Shown one piece after another: positions 1-12,900 of a stretch of 64,000 bases of DNA. A program made the position numbers and the translations under genes. The stretch covers positions 369,310-433,309 of the forward strand of contig VZTG01000272.1 of NCBI GenBank assembly GCA_013397845.1, given 5' to 3'. Every line of letters starts with the position of its first letter. The stretch's first letter is position 1. This stretch comes from Melanocharis versteri. Its lineage: Eukaryota > Chordata > Aves > Passeriformes > Melanocharitidae. The notes beneath the pieces are model-generated. The model had not been told where the DNA came from, did no database searches, and saw only the letters and a program-made list of their open reading frames with translations.

Positions 1-1401
1 TGCAATCACACTGCAGCTGTAAATAATTCATATCCAGAGTCTTACATTTGCCATTCATGTTTTTTTCGTGCATGACAGTCCATTCTGTAAGCCTACAACT
101 ATGAAAGGCATGATTTTGTTTCCCTTGTTTGCACAGCAATAACAATTGCCTCAATTAGGCCTCTACATCAGTGCATGCAAAAATACCTGACCAAACCGTA
201 AATGAGCTACCCTGGCTGCCAGAGAGAGCACAGCTGCCTTAGTGCAGCACTCTGGGCAGTTTAATTAGATGTGTTGAAGCAGCGCATATGAGCTGTTTGG
301 AGAGGTAATGCTGATCAGGTGAGTGGGAGGCATTGCTGACTCCTGACTTGGAGTTTTCACTTTCATCTTTCTGAACAACTGTCCAGTAGTATGAATGGTC
401 TTGATCCCAAGCACGCAAAGCGACTATCCAGCATGTCTGAAGTGTAATTAAAGTGTCTTCTCCCAGGTATCCTATGGAAGAGTAACTACAAAGATCATAG
501 TCACTAGAGATAATGCTTGATTGAGAAATCTCACTGATAGCTTTTCTGCATGGAGGTAATAACACTGAACATCCTCCACACAGATATATCCATTTTTTGT
601 TTCCCCAGAGAGATCTGCAGGTGTCTTTTATATCATCTCCTGGACTGCTACATGAAAAAGGAAAACTTTGAAATTCAGGTCATCCAGGGTGGTGGCAATT
701 AACAAAAGAATGTCATCCTCGCTTGTCAGTCCTACCACCACTAATGAAAACAAGAATAATGACAATTCTGTTTTCTCTTGGTGATGATATGAAGACAAAT
801 ATGTTTTTAAATAAGAGATTTCTCAAAACTGTGGCCATTGGTAAGACATGAACACCCTATAAGTGTTGCTTTCTAAGTATTAAAATAACAGTAATTTTGA
901 TATTAGAAGTACATTTTTCTTCAGCAGCTGTATTTCTGACAAGAACTTGGATTTTTCTTTCCCATCTTTGTGAATACTTTTCATAACTAAGTCCAGTAAG
1001 TATTATTCTGGCCCAACCCTGTAAGTGACCATGTGTGCTCTGCATGTGTCCACACTTTCCTGAATTTTCAGGAATTTCCCTGACTGATATGGACTTAAGT
1101 CCAACGGCACAAGAGCTGTTGATGACTCCAAAACAGTCACAGAGCTCTTTGCGTATCTCAAACCCTCTATCTGTTCATGGCTGCAATAACTCTGCAAGTA
1201 CAAGCATGAACGACTCAGCCTGCTGTGCTCATACTGGCACTGTTTGGGACACATGAAAGAGAAGAACTCATGTGAACTGCCAACTAAACATGTTGGCAGA
1301 CTGAAAACTTTCCCATGAAGACCTGAAAGGAGGAGGGAAATTTGCCATAGCATGCTATCGAACATTTCCCAGAGCACCTCAAGTTAATGGAATGTGAAAA
1401 C

Positions 1402-1456
1402 CTGGGTATGATTCTTCTCTGAGAGAATCTCTTCCCCAGAGGAGAATCATACCCAG
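1402..1456. repeat. Strong inverted repeat / hairpin
   Basis: The arms CTGGGTATGATTCT (1402-1415) and AGAATCATACCCAG (1443-1456) are perfect reverse complements. The pairing continues inward through one G-T position to 1421/1437, giving a stem of about 20 bp and a 15-nt loop (1422-1436) that is itself partly self-complementary. It lies in intergenic DNA about 8.5 kb upstream of COMMD8. It could be a short palindromic transposon remnant, a small-RNA precursor or chance; no known element was recognised. Confidence 0.75.
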
Positions 1457-4400
1457 TGATGATTCCAGTGCCAAATCCACATAAATAGCAGTGCCAGAGG
1501 GGATTTGGGGTTGTAGACGTAGATGGTTATCATTACGGCAGTGTGGATGCTCCCAGATCAGCTTAGTGCATTCATATGAGGTCAGTGGATGTACTTGAGA
1601 GATCCAGTGTGTATTTACAGTGTAAATAGTGACATACTATGATATTCACCCTAGTTCAAATATATTTGAAGATGTGGTGGCATATTAATAATAACTTATA
1701 TAGCCAGAAAGGGAATTGATTATTACCTGGTAATTTCCTCATGTTTTATTTCCTTAGCTCTGCAGTAAACCCAAATAATTTAGCTGGAGCAGAGATTTCA
1801 CAAAACCCCCCCTTGAATTTTAAATTACATTGAATTATTGTTTACCAGATCATTGGCTGGTAAATATGTGTTTAGAGTCCTAAGCAATGCTGCCAGTGCA
1901 AATTAAAGCAATCTGTTGTGCTTGTCACTAAGGTAATTTCTTACACCAAGATCCTCAGATATATTTCCTAGCAGGTCCCCTGGAGGACAGATACACAGTG
2001 AACAAAACAGCTGTTTGTCTGCTCTAGTCTGTGTGTGGCCATAGCCTTTATTTACCATACACTGTCTAGATCTGTACTGGTTTATTGATTTCCTCCTGAG
2101 GAGATTGTTTTTATCACTGGAGTGAGCATTTTATAAATAGTCATGAATTTTCCTTCACTACTCCCTGTGAGACAAGAAGGTATTACTACTTTCAGGTCAC
2201 AAACAAAAAATTGAAACAGGAGAGAATAAGCACCACAACATGAAAGTGTTAGTGAATCTGAGCCTACATGCTCAGTTTGAAAGACTGAGCATTTGTTTTA
2301 ATATTTTTATAGTACAAGATATATTCTATGTAAATTATGTACATTTTGAAATCTTGAGAGAGGTAGAGTTGTATGTAAATATTATCGTGGGAACTTTCCT
2401 GAAAGGCATTTTCAGGGTCATTAAATCTTTGTTATTGCAAGCATGCCATTCAATCTGTTTCATAAACTGACTGAACTTTATCTAAAACTAGTTAGGTATT
2501 TCGCTCATATTACTGTACTAAAAAATTGCCCCAGAGTATGGTTGCTGTGAGGGTTAAGTATCATCTTGTAGCTTCTAAACTCAATTTCATACCCATTTGC
2601 TCTTACACTAGTGGTGACCACTGCTTCCATTAAATAAGCCTTTTTGTTCCTGGTGTTTATCAATCCACCTTTGTTTTGCTAAAGTAAACCAGATAAGAAT
2701 GAATCATATCTAACTGGCTGAAGGCTAACTAAATTTCAAATAAAAGTGTCCAGCCAAAGGTGTAATGCAGTTTAACAATCCATTCAGACCTTAGTTAATG
2801 TTGTATAAATTGCTGTGACACAGCTTGTGTAGACAGGTTTTAAGGGAACAACTGACTAATATTCACTCGTGTAATCCTCATGCTTTGCCTGTGATTTATA
2901 CCATCGTGTTTAAGCAACTGCAGAATGGAAGGAATCAGGAAGTTGGCATTAGATGCCAGTTCTGGAGTGCAGTTATTAGCAGCCAGTTGCAGTTATTACT
3001 GTTGGCACAGGACTTACTGATTGTCACTCACTGTGGTTTGGCATTGTGTGTATTAAGAACTTCCATCCTGAAAGCTGCTAAAAAGATGAGACCTTTTGTT
3101 CTAGAGATTTTCATTCTGTTATCCATTCTGTAGAAAGTAATTATCAGCTGGAATTTAACAAGGAATCCAAAAGTCCTTCACTTTTAAGAGGCTCTGAATT
3201 AACAAGACAAGCAGCAAATAATTCGAAATGAGATACGGTCAACTTACTGGAGCTCGTAATGCAGCAGGAATTTACCTCTTATCCTGACATTTTTACTTTA
3301 TCCAATAGAGAAGCTGGGCCTATGGGGAGACTCCAGCTTCTGACAATCCATGTTCACTCTCCATGAACTAACACAGGCCCATTAAGTAAGAAGACACAAA
3401 ACTAACCTTAAAAAAAGGAAACACCATCTAATGCTGATACTTGTGGACTGATGGAAAAGTGTGTATGATTGGAAAGTAGTTCTAGCTAAGTGGAATTGCA
3501 CATAGGCAGATTGATGCATTTGGAAAATGGCTTTATTCCTTCTTTTTCTGTTTACTCTGATGTGGCAATTTCCCACGGCTAATCTTCAACCTTATCTACA
3601 GCTGTAAAATTGTCATTAGCTGGTTTACACTGTTACAGTTTCATTGTGTGTCAAAACACTTCTGATATGCATTTATGGTATGTACTTATGTGCCTTCCTT
3701 TTCATTGTATATAGAAGCAAGTTAACTTGTTGAATTTATCTGGTCCACAAATAACCTTAATTCTACACTTTTTAAAATCAAACCACTTTATCAGCTAACA
3801 AAAGGACCCGAGTCAGTGATATCAAATGAAATATTACGTAACTGTTGCTTTTTTCTCTATCTTTGCTTGTATAAAGTTATTGTCTGGGTTATAATATTTT
3901 TCAAGGGTTTTTTTTCCTATTAAATTTTTCTACAGTTTTTTTAACACAATTTCTGCTGGACAGCGACTCCAACCTGCCAAGGAAATTTTGTCAATATTCG
4001 AACTTAGCTACTTATGCCACAATTACTATATCCATTTCTCAAACAAATAAAAATAATCTGGCAGATGGATATGAAGATACCACTTAGACTTTTTGATTGT
4101 CTCAAGTATTTTCCACAAGGGAAAATCCAAGGCTCGTTTCCCATAAAATGGTTATTTTAAGGTTAGGAAACCTAGTATCAGATTAAAAGTGTCCACAAGA
4201 CACCACACTGAAAAAAAGTTCTAACTTTTATGGTTCAGGTATATTTAAACATTTTTGAAGGTGAAACTTTGTCCCAGCAGACATTATATCATTTCACCTT
4301 CTAGAGCCAGTATAAACCAAGATAAAGTATAAACCAAGACAGACCAAGACTGAAACAAAGCACAAGTACAGCTTTAGCTAATTTGGAAGAAATGTTACCA

Positions 4401-5386
4401 CGCGGGTGTTCCTGATTCACTTTGTGAGCCCAGTGCATCACAGATCCAAGATGGATTAATGAAAAGCCATACCCATGGTAAAGACAAGAGAGATTTATAC
4501 TTTCACAGGTATTGTAGGTCAAGTTCAAATTTAGAAGAAAGCCTAGTGTTTACTTGTAACCTGCACTGTGTGACAATATTAAACCAACTGCTCTTTACTA
4601 GAACTTTATGTCATACATTCCACTGTAAATAACATCAGGAAAAAACATGTCCCATTTTCAAATGAACAATTTATATTTTCTCCTTATTTTGCCCCTATAA
4701 GTAGAAGAACTATTTAAGAAAACTAGGAAAATTAATGTAATTGTAAATTTTCTGTTTTAAGTCGCTCACTATTTCTCTAGAAATATCCCCCAAATTGTGA
4801 AATGAAAATTTCTTACTACATTCTTTATTGTGTCACCTGGAAGAACAAGTAGGTCATGTCTTCACAATGCAAACAAATCTTCTAGAGAGCTCTTTTCTAG
4901 AATTTGCTCCAGAGTAACTCTAAATAAAAGCAAATGTCAGCTACTTTATTAAAAATTAAAAATACCTCTCCTGACTTAATAACATCAAACCATTGAAAAC
5001 GTGGTGTGAGCAAAATACTAATCAAAATACCATTGTCACCCACATAATAAGATTCATTATTTTATTCATTATTCCTATAGCAATTTTTACCATTCATTAT
5101 TACAATAGCAAACCCTGTTTGTATGTAGGATTTTCCTATGTACAAAACCCTTGCACTTGTCCATGAACTAGAGGGCTTCCAGACTTTCTCAGATGGCTGG
5201 TAGTGTTTTTAGGAAAATTAGAACATATTTTTTTTGTACTGAGAGAGATTACACATAGGCAAGCTGAGATGTTTGTATTGGCACAGTGTCTTACTCATCA
5301 GCACCTAAGCCATGAGAAAATTTCCAATGCAAAGAAGTGCCTCTCTTCTTTTTGTGACTTTGATAATTTGAGACACTCTCAAGCTG

Positions 5387-5430
5387 AAAAAAAAAAAAAA
5401 AGAAAAAAAAAAAAGGAAAAAAAAAGGAGA
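5387..5430. repeat. A-rich purine tract
   Basis: This is a run of nearly pure A broken by single or paired G, 44 nt long. It could be a decayed poly(A) tail of a retroposed sequence, but nothing recognisable precedes it. It also accounts for the lysine-rich or phenylalanine-rich open frames crossing this spot, which are not genes. Confidence 0.85.
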
Positions 5431-8400
5431 ATGACAGTAATATGATTCAAAGCACAATTTGTCCCAGGAGTCATGGAGGTCATGAGTCATGGTGGTTATA
5501 CAACTGCAGCAAGCATTAGCAAAGTTTGAAAAGCTGGTAAATATGTGGCAGCTGTCCAGGACTCTGACAATTGCTTCTAAAAATCTAGTTTTCAAATTAA
5601 TACTTGAATAGTCAGTTAGCTTTTGAGAAGTTGTCACTTCCACATTATTTGTTTTGATTTCTTTTGGAGAAGTCAATTAAATTGTTATTTCCCATGGAAA
5701 AGACAAGAGCAGAAGTAGGAAGTGGAGAGGTGAAAAGCTGCTCCATAGTGTATTATTTAGAGACCACAAAGAAGTCCAGGCTATCTGGCTAATACAGTGT
5801 GCTGCCAAGCTGGACACAGACTGACAAGACTGAAAAAGACTTATAAATCACAAGGCCATTTTCCCTGGGAGGAAGATGGCTGTATTTACCCTGGAAGGGA
5901 TTTAGTCAAAAAGCACTGCTGTGCCTTACTATGGATGTAGCTGTATAAACAAACTGCTTTTTCTTAGTCTGTCATAATTACCTTCTTTTTATATGCCCTT
6001 GGTTGAAACAACCTCTGTCAGCAGAAACAGGGTATTGCCAGTGTAACTTTCACCAACTGCTGTTCTCAATTCATTGCAAAATATGATGCGATAAAAATAA
6101 AATCTATAGTAGCTGTAATAGTAACTCTCAACTCAGAGTTATATGATAAACACAGACCACGAATTCCTTGTGTAAATGACACGTTTGTAGTGGGGTGTTT
6201 ATTATTTTAGGTATACTTTCTCCCCACTGCTATTATGACGTGTTGGTACAACTTGCTATGCAGCATATTCCAGGATCTACTAATTGTTGTTTACTATTAG
6301 CGTTAAGAGTCACCATAATCCACCTACTGGGCATTTTCTTTTCTGTTTTATGATATCCAAAGATTTTTGAAAAGCACCAACACACTCTTACCATTCATTA
6401 TTAATACTGAAATCTTAAGGTTAGGCTTGGAGAAGCAAGGGAATATAGGGAATATAGAAGGCTTATAGTTTTATTTCATCTGCCCTTAAAGGGATTACTA
6501 ATTTTCTGTTGTTGTCATTTTGAATTCCAGACATTACCATCATTAGACCTGAACACTGTGAGTAAAATTCCAGTCCTGATGTGTACCTGGTGTTCAGTTC
6601 ACCGAGAATTTTTAAGCATGAAGAAAGGGACATAGAAGGATAGAAATGGTGACAATAGATTTTTCCTTATAAGATGCTATCAACAGAGCAGATAAAAAGA
6701 AACTTTCTGTATGTTCCCTGAGCATGGGATAAGAAACAAAGGGTCTGAATTGTAGAAAGAAGAGTTAGGAGAGTACTCATAGATGTTCTTGTAGGATGGA
6801 AGATGAGGACTCCCTCTCCAATCAAAGAAGCTTATGCAAAGAAGTGTGTCTTGGGAACAGGAGAGGAAAGGCAGGATAAGTCTGAGTGCCCAGCTGCTTA
6901 CAAAAGATGGTGACCAGTGGTACCCATGAGCAGAGTCCCAGCTACTGACTCCAGTTTGTCTTCTAAGCTGTTGTTTTAGTGGGTATGTGGCTCAAGCCAA
7001 CTACAGGCTCCTTGGAGTACACAGTATGTCACTCTTCTGGTCTAAGCTATTCCTCTGCCTCTGTCCTGCAGAATGCTGGGTGTGATGCCAGCTCCTGGCT
7101 TTTCTGTTACCTCAGTCAGGTGGGTGTTGAGATGTACGTAGTACAGATATTTTTCAAAACTATGACATTAACTGATTTCAAGCAATATTTTTTTCATCTG
7201 GTACTTCCAAATATGCTTGGAGTGTTTCCAACAATAGCACTTCCTCTCTGGAGATCTTACAGTGTAGCAGAGCTCTTTTGAATGATCTCTTCAGTATGGT
7301 TTTGTCCGTGGAAGGCAGTACAGAGTTCAGTATATAAACCGTGTGACTCTAAGGTGGTGTTGAACCACAGGAATGTCCTTCAGAGCTATTGCTAGTTCTT
7401 CAGTGCAGTCTATGGGAAGGACAGAACTGCTAGAGAAACCAACAAGATGATTTTGAAATATCAGTTAGAAGTGAATTCAAGAAGATTTAAGAAAGTTCCT
7501 CTTGTTACGTCTCTTACTGGAAAAAGGAGACACGAAAGAGACTAGTGTAAAGCTGTGGACATAGACTGTATCCACTGTGCCTGACACACTGTACTCCTCA
7601 TGTCTCAGAGAGTGAATACAGGAGTATTATATTTACAGAATAGGGAAGGGGAAAATAACCAAAACTTCTCATGGTTTTGTATGTTCAAAATTTACAAGTA
7701 AAATTATTTGAGAAACAGATTTGTCATTCGGGAGGAATTACGGTCATAGATTATGAAGGACAAATAGTTGATAAAGTATAGTTAGGCACATCAGTGTCAT
7801 GTTCATTCAGCCTCACTATGAACTTCACTGGCTCATCAGAGTGTAAAAATTAAACAGTGATATTTTCAATTTTCAAAATTTCAATTTTCAAAAAGTTATT
7901 TTCAATCTCCTTCAGCTGCAGCATATCACTATGACCATGATTACATGTAAGCTTCTACAAATTCTTTCATGATTCCTGGTTTCAGGGACCTCCCTCTTTC
8001 ACGGCAACCCACATTTAGCTCAGCATAATCTCAACCGCAGTCTCAATGTTTCCACTGCATTTATAAAATGCATTTACTGTCCCCATTGTGTTGGTAAAAT
8101 ACACAGTTTATTTCTATTGACATGCCTGTTTAATGGCTCCTTGTGGGACACTTATACTGGTGCTTGGATATTCTCCCCAACTGGATATACTTAGAGCAAT
8201 GTAAAACACTATGCTACTATACTGAAAAGACGGTATTTTAAAAGGTTAAGACTTGATGGCAGATCCAAATAATGCAGGTCCAAACAAAGTCCAAACTGCC
8301 AAAGGCCAGCTTTATATCCCTTACTTCACTGCAGTTGAACTTGGGCTCTGAAATACGGATTTAGTTAACCCACCTGTGGTTTCCTTGAGCAGTCTGACTT

Positions 8401-9871
8401 TGCTCCTCATGGGCCAATCGGCTGAATCAAAAATATTATTTTAAACTACACATATGTGAAAAATTGAAAGGTAAATTCTTTATTCTTCAGACCTGCAAAA
8501 AATTAGCTGCTTTGGAAACGTTCACTGGGATAGTGTCACATGGGATGGCAGTTTCCTATCCTCTTCTATCTGTTCTTGTCTTCATGCGTTGCGTCTTTGC
8601 TCTCTTGCATTTTTCACTTGTTTGATCCCTTTCAATGGAGCGGGACACTCGCTCCCTTTATCTTTACTTCGTAAATTATTTCATTCCAAGTCTGGATCAC
8701 CTTCGTATTTCTCCTACTGTCTCTGGGTCTCTTTTCTCTGGAGCAGATGCTCCCCCTGGTGCTCTATTTTGTAGCGTGCAATATAGTACAATCAAAGTGG
8801 ATAGCTTTCCAGTTATCTAACAAAGAAAATTCTAGGGGAATAAAGGAAATTATTATTGAATTTTTTTTTTAATTTGAAATTTCATCTACTCTTCATTTTA
8901 ACAGCAGCTTTGAGTAATTTTTCCATAATAAAATCGAATAAAGTTTCAAGAAACCTTTCTTAAAAGTCTAATCTACTAGCAGTAGCAAACCCTGGGGGGG
9001 ATTTGAAAGTTTTCAGTCAGCAAAACATGAAATTGGTTCTTCCCCATGTGTTTCTTCTCCAAAATCCCCATGCAGCACATCATTCCTACAAAGCCACATG
9101 CCTGTCTATGACGAAGTTGTGCTGCAAACTGACTTAACCAGCCTGGGTTTTTTACAAAGACCTTCTATCCACCGGTATGGACTTGTAGCTGCTTTGATAT
9201 TCTTACAGCCCAGTGTTATACCAACATATGCGTAACTGTTTGACTGTAAATTAGCCTTGTGATTTCAGTGAAATGAAGTCTGCCTACAGGTATAACAGCC
9301 TCTGTGCGGTTTTGTGACCTGCTGTGACTTGAATTCTTACAGGTTTTCTCGTAAAAGCAATCAGGGCAATTTTGCTTCTTTGCATTCACAATCAATTCAA
9401 CACATGGAAAGGTCACTGCTAATGCAAAAACCTGTTCCATAAACCTCCTCCACTGTCTGGCTAGGATTGAACTCACACTTCGATAAAACACTAAAAAAAT
9501 GAGCTCTTCATGGTAAACACTGTACAAGCAGCATGGACTTCTGCAGGTAGTGTTTCTCCTACCTTCCTAAATTTGATTTAATGTCACAGAAGATGCGGTG
9601 CCTGTTGTAAGCCTTGAGCTTCCCCTCCTGCCACCAGCAAATTTAGCTGTTAAGAGTCAAAAAGCAAAGCTGCAAGGCAGGCAGAATGCAACAATAGCTT
9701 AAGTATTACTGCATATAAAAGCTTGTAAAATCTGTGGGATTCCGGCTTCATTCGCAGTCTGACCGCACGCCGCTCAGAGCACGCACCGGCGCCCAAGCGC
9801 ACCGCGATCGCGGCGCCGGCGCTGGGACTCGAACCCGTGACGCGGGGCAGAGGAGGGCGGGTGTATGTCTG

Positions 9872-9883
9872 TGCGCATGCGCA
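9872..9883. promoter_or_regulatory. NRF1 palindrome TGCGCATGCGCA
   Basis: This is a perfect 12-bp palindrome matching the NRF1 consensus YGCGCAYGCGCR. It ends 37 bp upstream of the COMMD8 ATG. NRF1 sites at this distance are typical of TATA-less CpG promoters of housekeeping genes. Function is inferred from the motif only. Confidence 0.75.
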
Positions 9884-9898
9884 GCGCCGGCGGCCGGT

Positions 9899-9904
9899 CA
9901 CGTG
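9899..9904. promoter_or_regulatory. E-box CACGTG (USF/MITF-TFE type)
   Basis: CACGTG sits in the context GGTCACGTGGC, 16 bp upstream of the COMMD8 ATG. The GTCACGTG core resembles sites bound by USF and by the TFEB/MITF family (CLEAR-like). COMMD8 works in endosomal sorting, so control by a lysosome/endosome factor would make sense, but this is inference from one motif. Confidence 0.5.
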
Positions 9905-9920
9905 GCGGCCGGGCCGGGAG

Positions 9921-9965
9921 ATGGCGCGGCTGCTGGAGAAGCTCCCGCCGGGCCGGGCGCTCGAG
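9921..9965 (+). CDS. COMMD8: COMMD8 coding exon 1
   Basis: It encodes MARLLEKLPPGRALE. The exon ends GAG, followed by the donor GTGNTG, whose fourth intron base is undetermined. Joining to exon 2 gives ...RALE-FLHKVVDG, which lines up with the vertebrate family at exactly this point. The donor is weak as written (T rather than G at +5), and the N may hide a sequencing error. Confidence 0.85.
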
Positions 9966-12900
9966 GTGNTGGAGATCAGCAGTGTGGGTTGTGCCGTGCA
10001 GCCTGGCAGTCCCTGTGGCGCGGCATCTCAGCAGGACTGTGTAGTTGTGCACACAGCTGTTCAGTCCGCGTGTAAATCCAGGGTGAATCTGCATGTGGTT
10101 TCTGTGGCCAGACCTCGTGAACTGCCTCAGAGGGGAGAAGGGGGGCAGTTCATACTCGGAAAGTACCTGTTCGTGGCTTTTTTGTATGGTGCCTGGGCTG
10201 CAGTCTGGAAGCATTGAGGTAGTTCCCAGTGGAGGGAGGAGTGGTAACTGAATTGCGCGATCAGTGTCGTATCGGGTGTAGATTAACCGTGAGAAAATTA
10301 CACTTAAAAGTTATGTTACACATCGTTTCAGTTCCTTCATAAGGTAGTTGATGGCATCTGTGGCCGTGCGTATCCTCGATACCAGGATTATGGCAATGTT
10401 TGGAGCTTATCAGAGTGGATGGAGGTTTTAGAAGAAACAATGACGTATTTCAAAACTGCAGTTGGCAAAAATATATCTGATGAAGAGGTAAGGGCTCATC
10501 ACTGGTTAGCCTTGACTTCGAGAGATCATGACTGAAGTGATTAGTCTTGTAGTTTGTTTAGTCCTAAAATATTTTTGTAGTGTAGCATTTGAATGGTAGT
10601 GGATTAAACCTGAATAGGTAGAAGGTAAACAGCATTTAGAGATACACTGCCAAGACTTCTACAACAAAAAGTGAAACTGATGCTGATTTTTGAATATTTT
10701 TTTAGTATCACAGGGTAGTTGTTAAAATACTGGTTTAAGCACTCAAATTGAGTATTTTGAGTACTACCAGATTAAAACTGTTCACATAATCTTTAAATAA
10801 TACTGCTTACTAGCAATAAAACCAATTCACCTTCTTGTTTGGTTTTCTTTATTCATTAGTACTTCATTGAAGTGGTGTAGAATATTGACTGTATGTAAAT
10901 AAATTTTGTAAATGTGAATGGAGGACCATGTGGTAAAGGGACTGTAATTCAGGACATTGCTATAGGTACGAACTTTGCAAAATCTTGTTCTGTTATTAGA
11001 ACAAGAATTGTTATTATTCTTATCTCTTGCATATTGCTTGTGTTTTGACCACCTGCTAGCAGCTGGGTCAAAGAAAGACACCTGTGTAGCTTTGGGGACC
11101 TCCCTACATCAGTATTTCTGTTTCAGCTGAGCTACTGTATTTAGCCTCTGCTCTGATGCTGAGAAACTTGCAGACCTAAATCTGGGTTGTTTGAGGGTGT
11201 GATGTTCTTTTGATTTTAGGTTGGCCTGTTAGAAGGCTGATAAAGCCTGTATTCTCTGGTCTCTTTTAATTTAAATGACAGTTTTTTTTCTCTTTATGTT
11301 GCGGTGGTAAACACTGACTCTTAACTGTTGAAGACAGAGAGCAGCCACAAAGGGCAGTGTCACAGCATCAGCTTAGATATATACAGAGCAGTTATTGCAG
11401 GTGGTGCGTGTTGCTTCTGTGGTTCATAGTACAAGTAATCATGGTTTTTATTTTTATTTTTGTAGGCCGCTCAGCAGATGATTGAGTTAAATTCAGACTA
11501 TCAAGAAGCAATCACAAAATGTCTGAAAGGTAGAAAGGAAGAAATCAGGAATGCCCTAGTAGAAAGAGTAAATGCAATCTCCACTGCTCAGCTGCAGGAT
11601 TTTGACTGGCAGTTAAAGGTGAGAGTATTGCCTTAATGTTGTTTGAAAGAAATGTTCTATAACAGAGAAGTAACTATTGATACAGTCCCATTAGGCCTGC
11701 TCCCTCTGCAGAATGGTTCAATTTTTATACGTACTGGAAAAGCGCATTAATGATAACATATCAAAGACTTGCCAGAAATTTGTATAAACTACAAAAGTAA
11801 ATTTTTGAAATTTATTTTATTTTGTTTTTCCCCTCTTTTCTTTTAACACTTCTCAGGGAGATTTAGTGCTGTTTAGGAACACCTGAAAGTTTTGTATGCT
11901 GTTACGGGTTTGAGGCCTGACTAAACAGTATTTTTTCTCAAAGGAAGAAGAAGTACATACTTAATTTTAAGATTTTTCTTGACCTTTTTCAAATGTTTAT
12001 ATTTTTGCAATAAACATTTAATAAATAGTTTGAAATCATTTATCATTAGACTTCCTATTTTGGTAATAAGCCAATGATAACGGTGTTGCCTAAAGTAGGA
12101 TGGTGGTTTGAGGTTATGAAGACATCTGTTTTAAATTAAGCTCTATCAAAGACTTAAAAACATTACTTACTGTTTGTATTTTTGGTTAGACTGTGAGAGC
12201 TGTTAAACACATTTGTAGATCTGTTAAGTAGTTTTCCATGTTAACAAGTGTGCTAAATAATTTCTGCAGCAAACAGCTTTGGAAATCAAAGAGCAATGCC
12301 CAAAACAGACAAGTTTTTGCAAGAGCAGATTGGCATCATAATGTGCTTTAGATTAACTGTTACTGGGCTTGATCTCTTGCTAACTGCATTTACTGCTGAC
12401 AAAAATATGGACTTATGTGAACTCTCGTTTTTTGTTTGTGGCTTCTTTTAAATTTTTCTTCTAGAGAATTTTTTGAGTTTCTTTCTATTTTGTGATACAA
12501 ATTTCTGGTACATGTCTGAACTATTATTTTTCTTAGAACCAATTCTTTTCCCCCTTGAGTTGGTTATGATTTTTTTCACTTGCCACGATTGAGCCCTACT
12601 GCATTCTATTCTCTAAATAAATAAGATAGGTCTGTGCAATACTAACCTATAGTATTATCAACTGATCTTTGATTCTAATACATTATAAAAGCTTTATCTA
12701 TGCTAGAGTGAGTATAGTAGTCAATAAAAAAGAAAGCACAATTGGCATGTAACCTTCATCAGTGTTTGTCAAATAGGATGTCTGACAATGTGTTTGTTCA
12801 GCTGCAGAGTGTTGAAAAATGTATAAATGTCTCCTCTTTCTCCCAACAACCGCATTCTGTACGGCACTTCTTGTTGGTTAGAAGACCTATTTGAATATGG

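Larger units (their letters stand above)
1..9735. other. Intergenic region upstream of COMMD8
   Basis: This is AT-rich DNA with no exon I can recognise on either strand. In mammals the next gene beyond COMMD8 is ATP10D, divergently oriented, so its 5' end would be expected to the left on the - strand. I looked for its conserved N-terminal P4-ATPase sequence and did not see it, so the gene probably starts outside the window. The open frames present are short and show no family motif. An A-rich tract and a strong hairpin are listed separately. Confidence 0.7.
9740..10060. promoter_or_regulatory. CpG island promoter of COMMD8
   Basis: Base composition switches sharply here from AT-rich to GC-rich with dense CpG, covering the COMMD8 first coding exon and the start of intron 1. 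There is no TATA box close to the start codon. This is the usual architecture of a broadly expressed vertebrate gene. A perfect NRF1 site and a CACGTG E-box lie 17-49 bp upstream of the ATG. One base at 9969 is undetermined. Confidence 0.85.

Noticed and set aside
5305..5676. Phenylalanine/lysine-rich frames across the A-rich tract
   Set aside because: They are created by the low-complexity A/G tract; the flanks have no coding features.
1..9700. ATP10D first exon, expected from mammalian synteny
   Set aside because: No frame resembles the P4-ATPase N terminus on the - strand; the gene probably begins left of the window.
9821..9845. tRNA T-arm look-alike on the - strand (GGGACTCGAACCC on +)
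   Set aside because: Only three base pairs form around the loop, and no anticodon arm, D-arm or acceptor stem is found at the right distances in this GC-rich promoter DNA.
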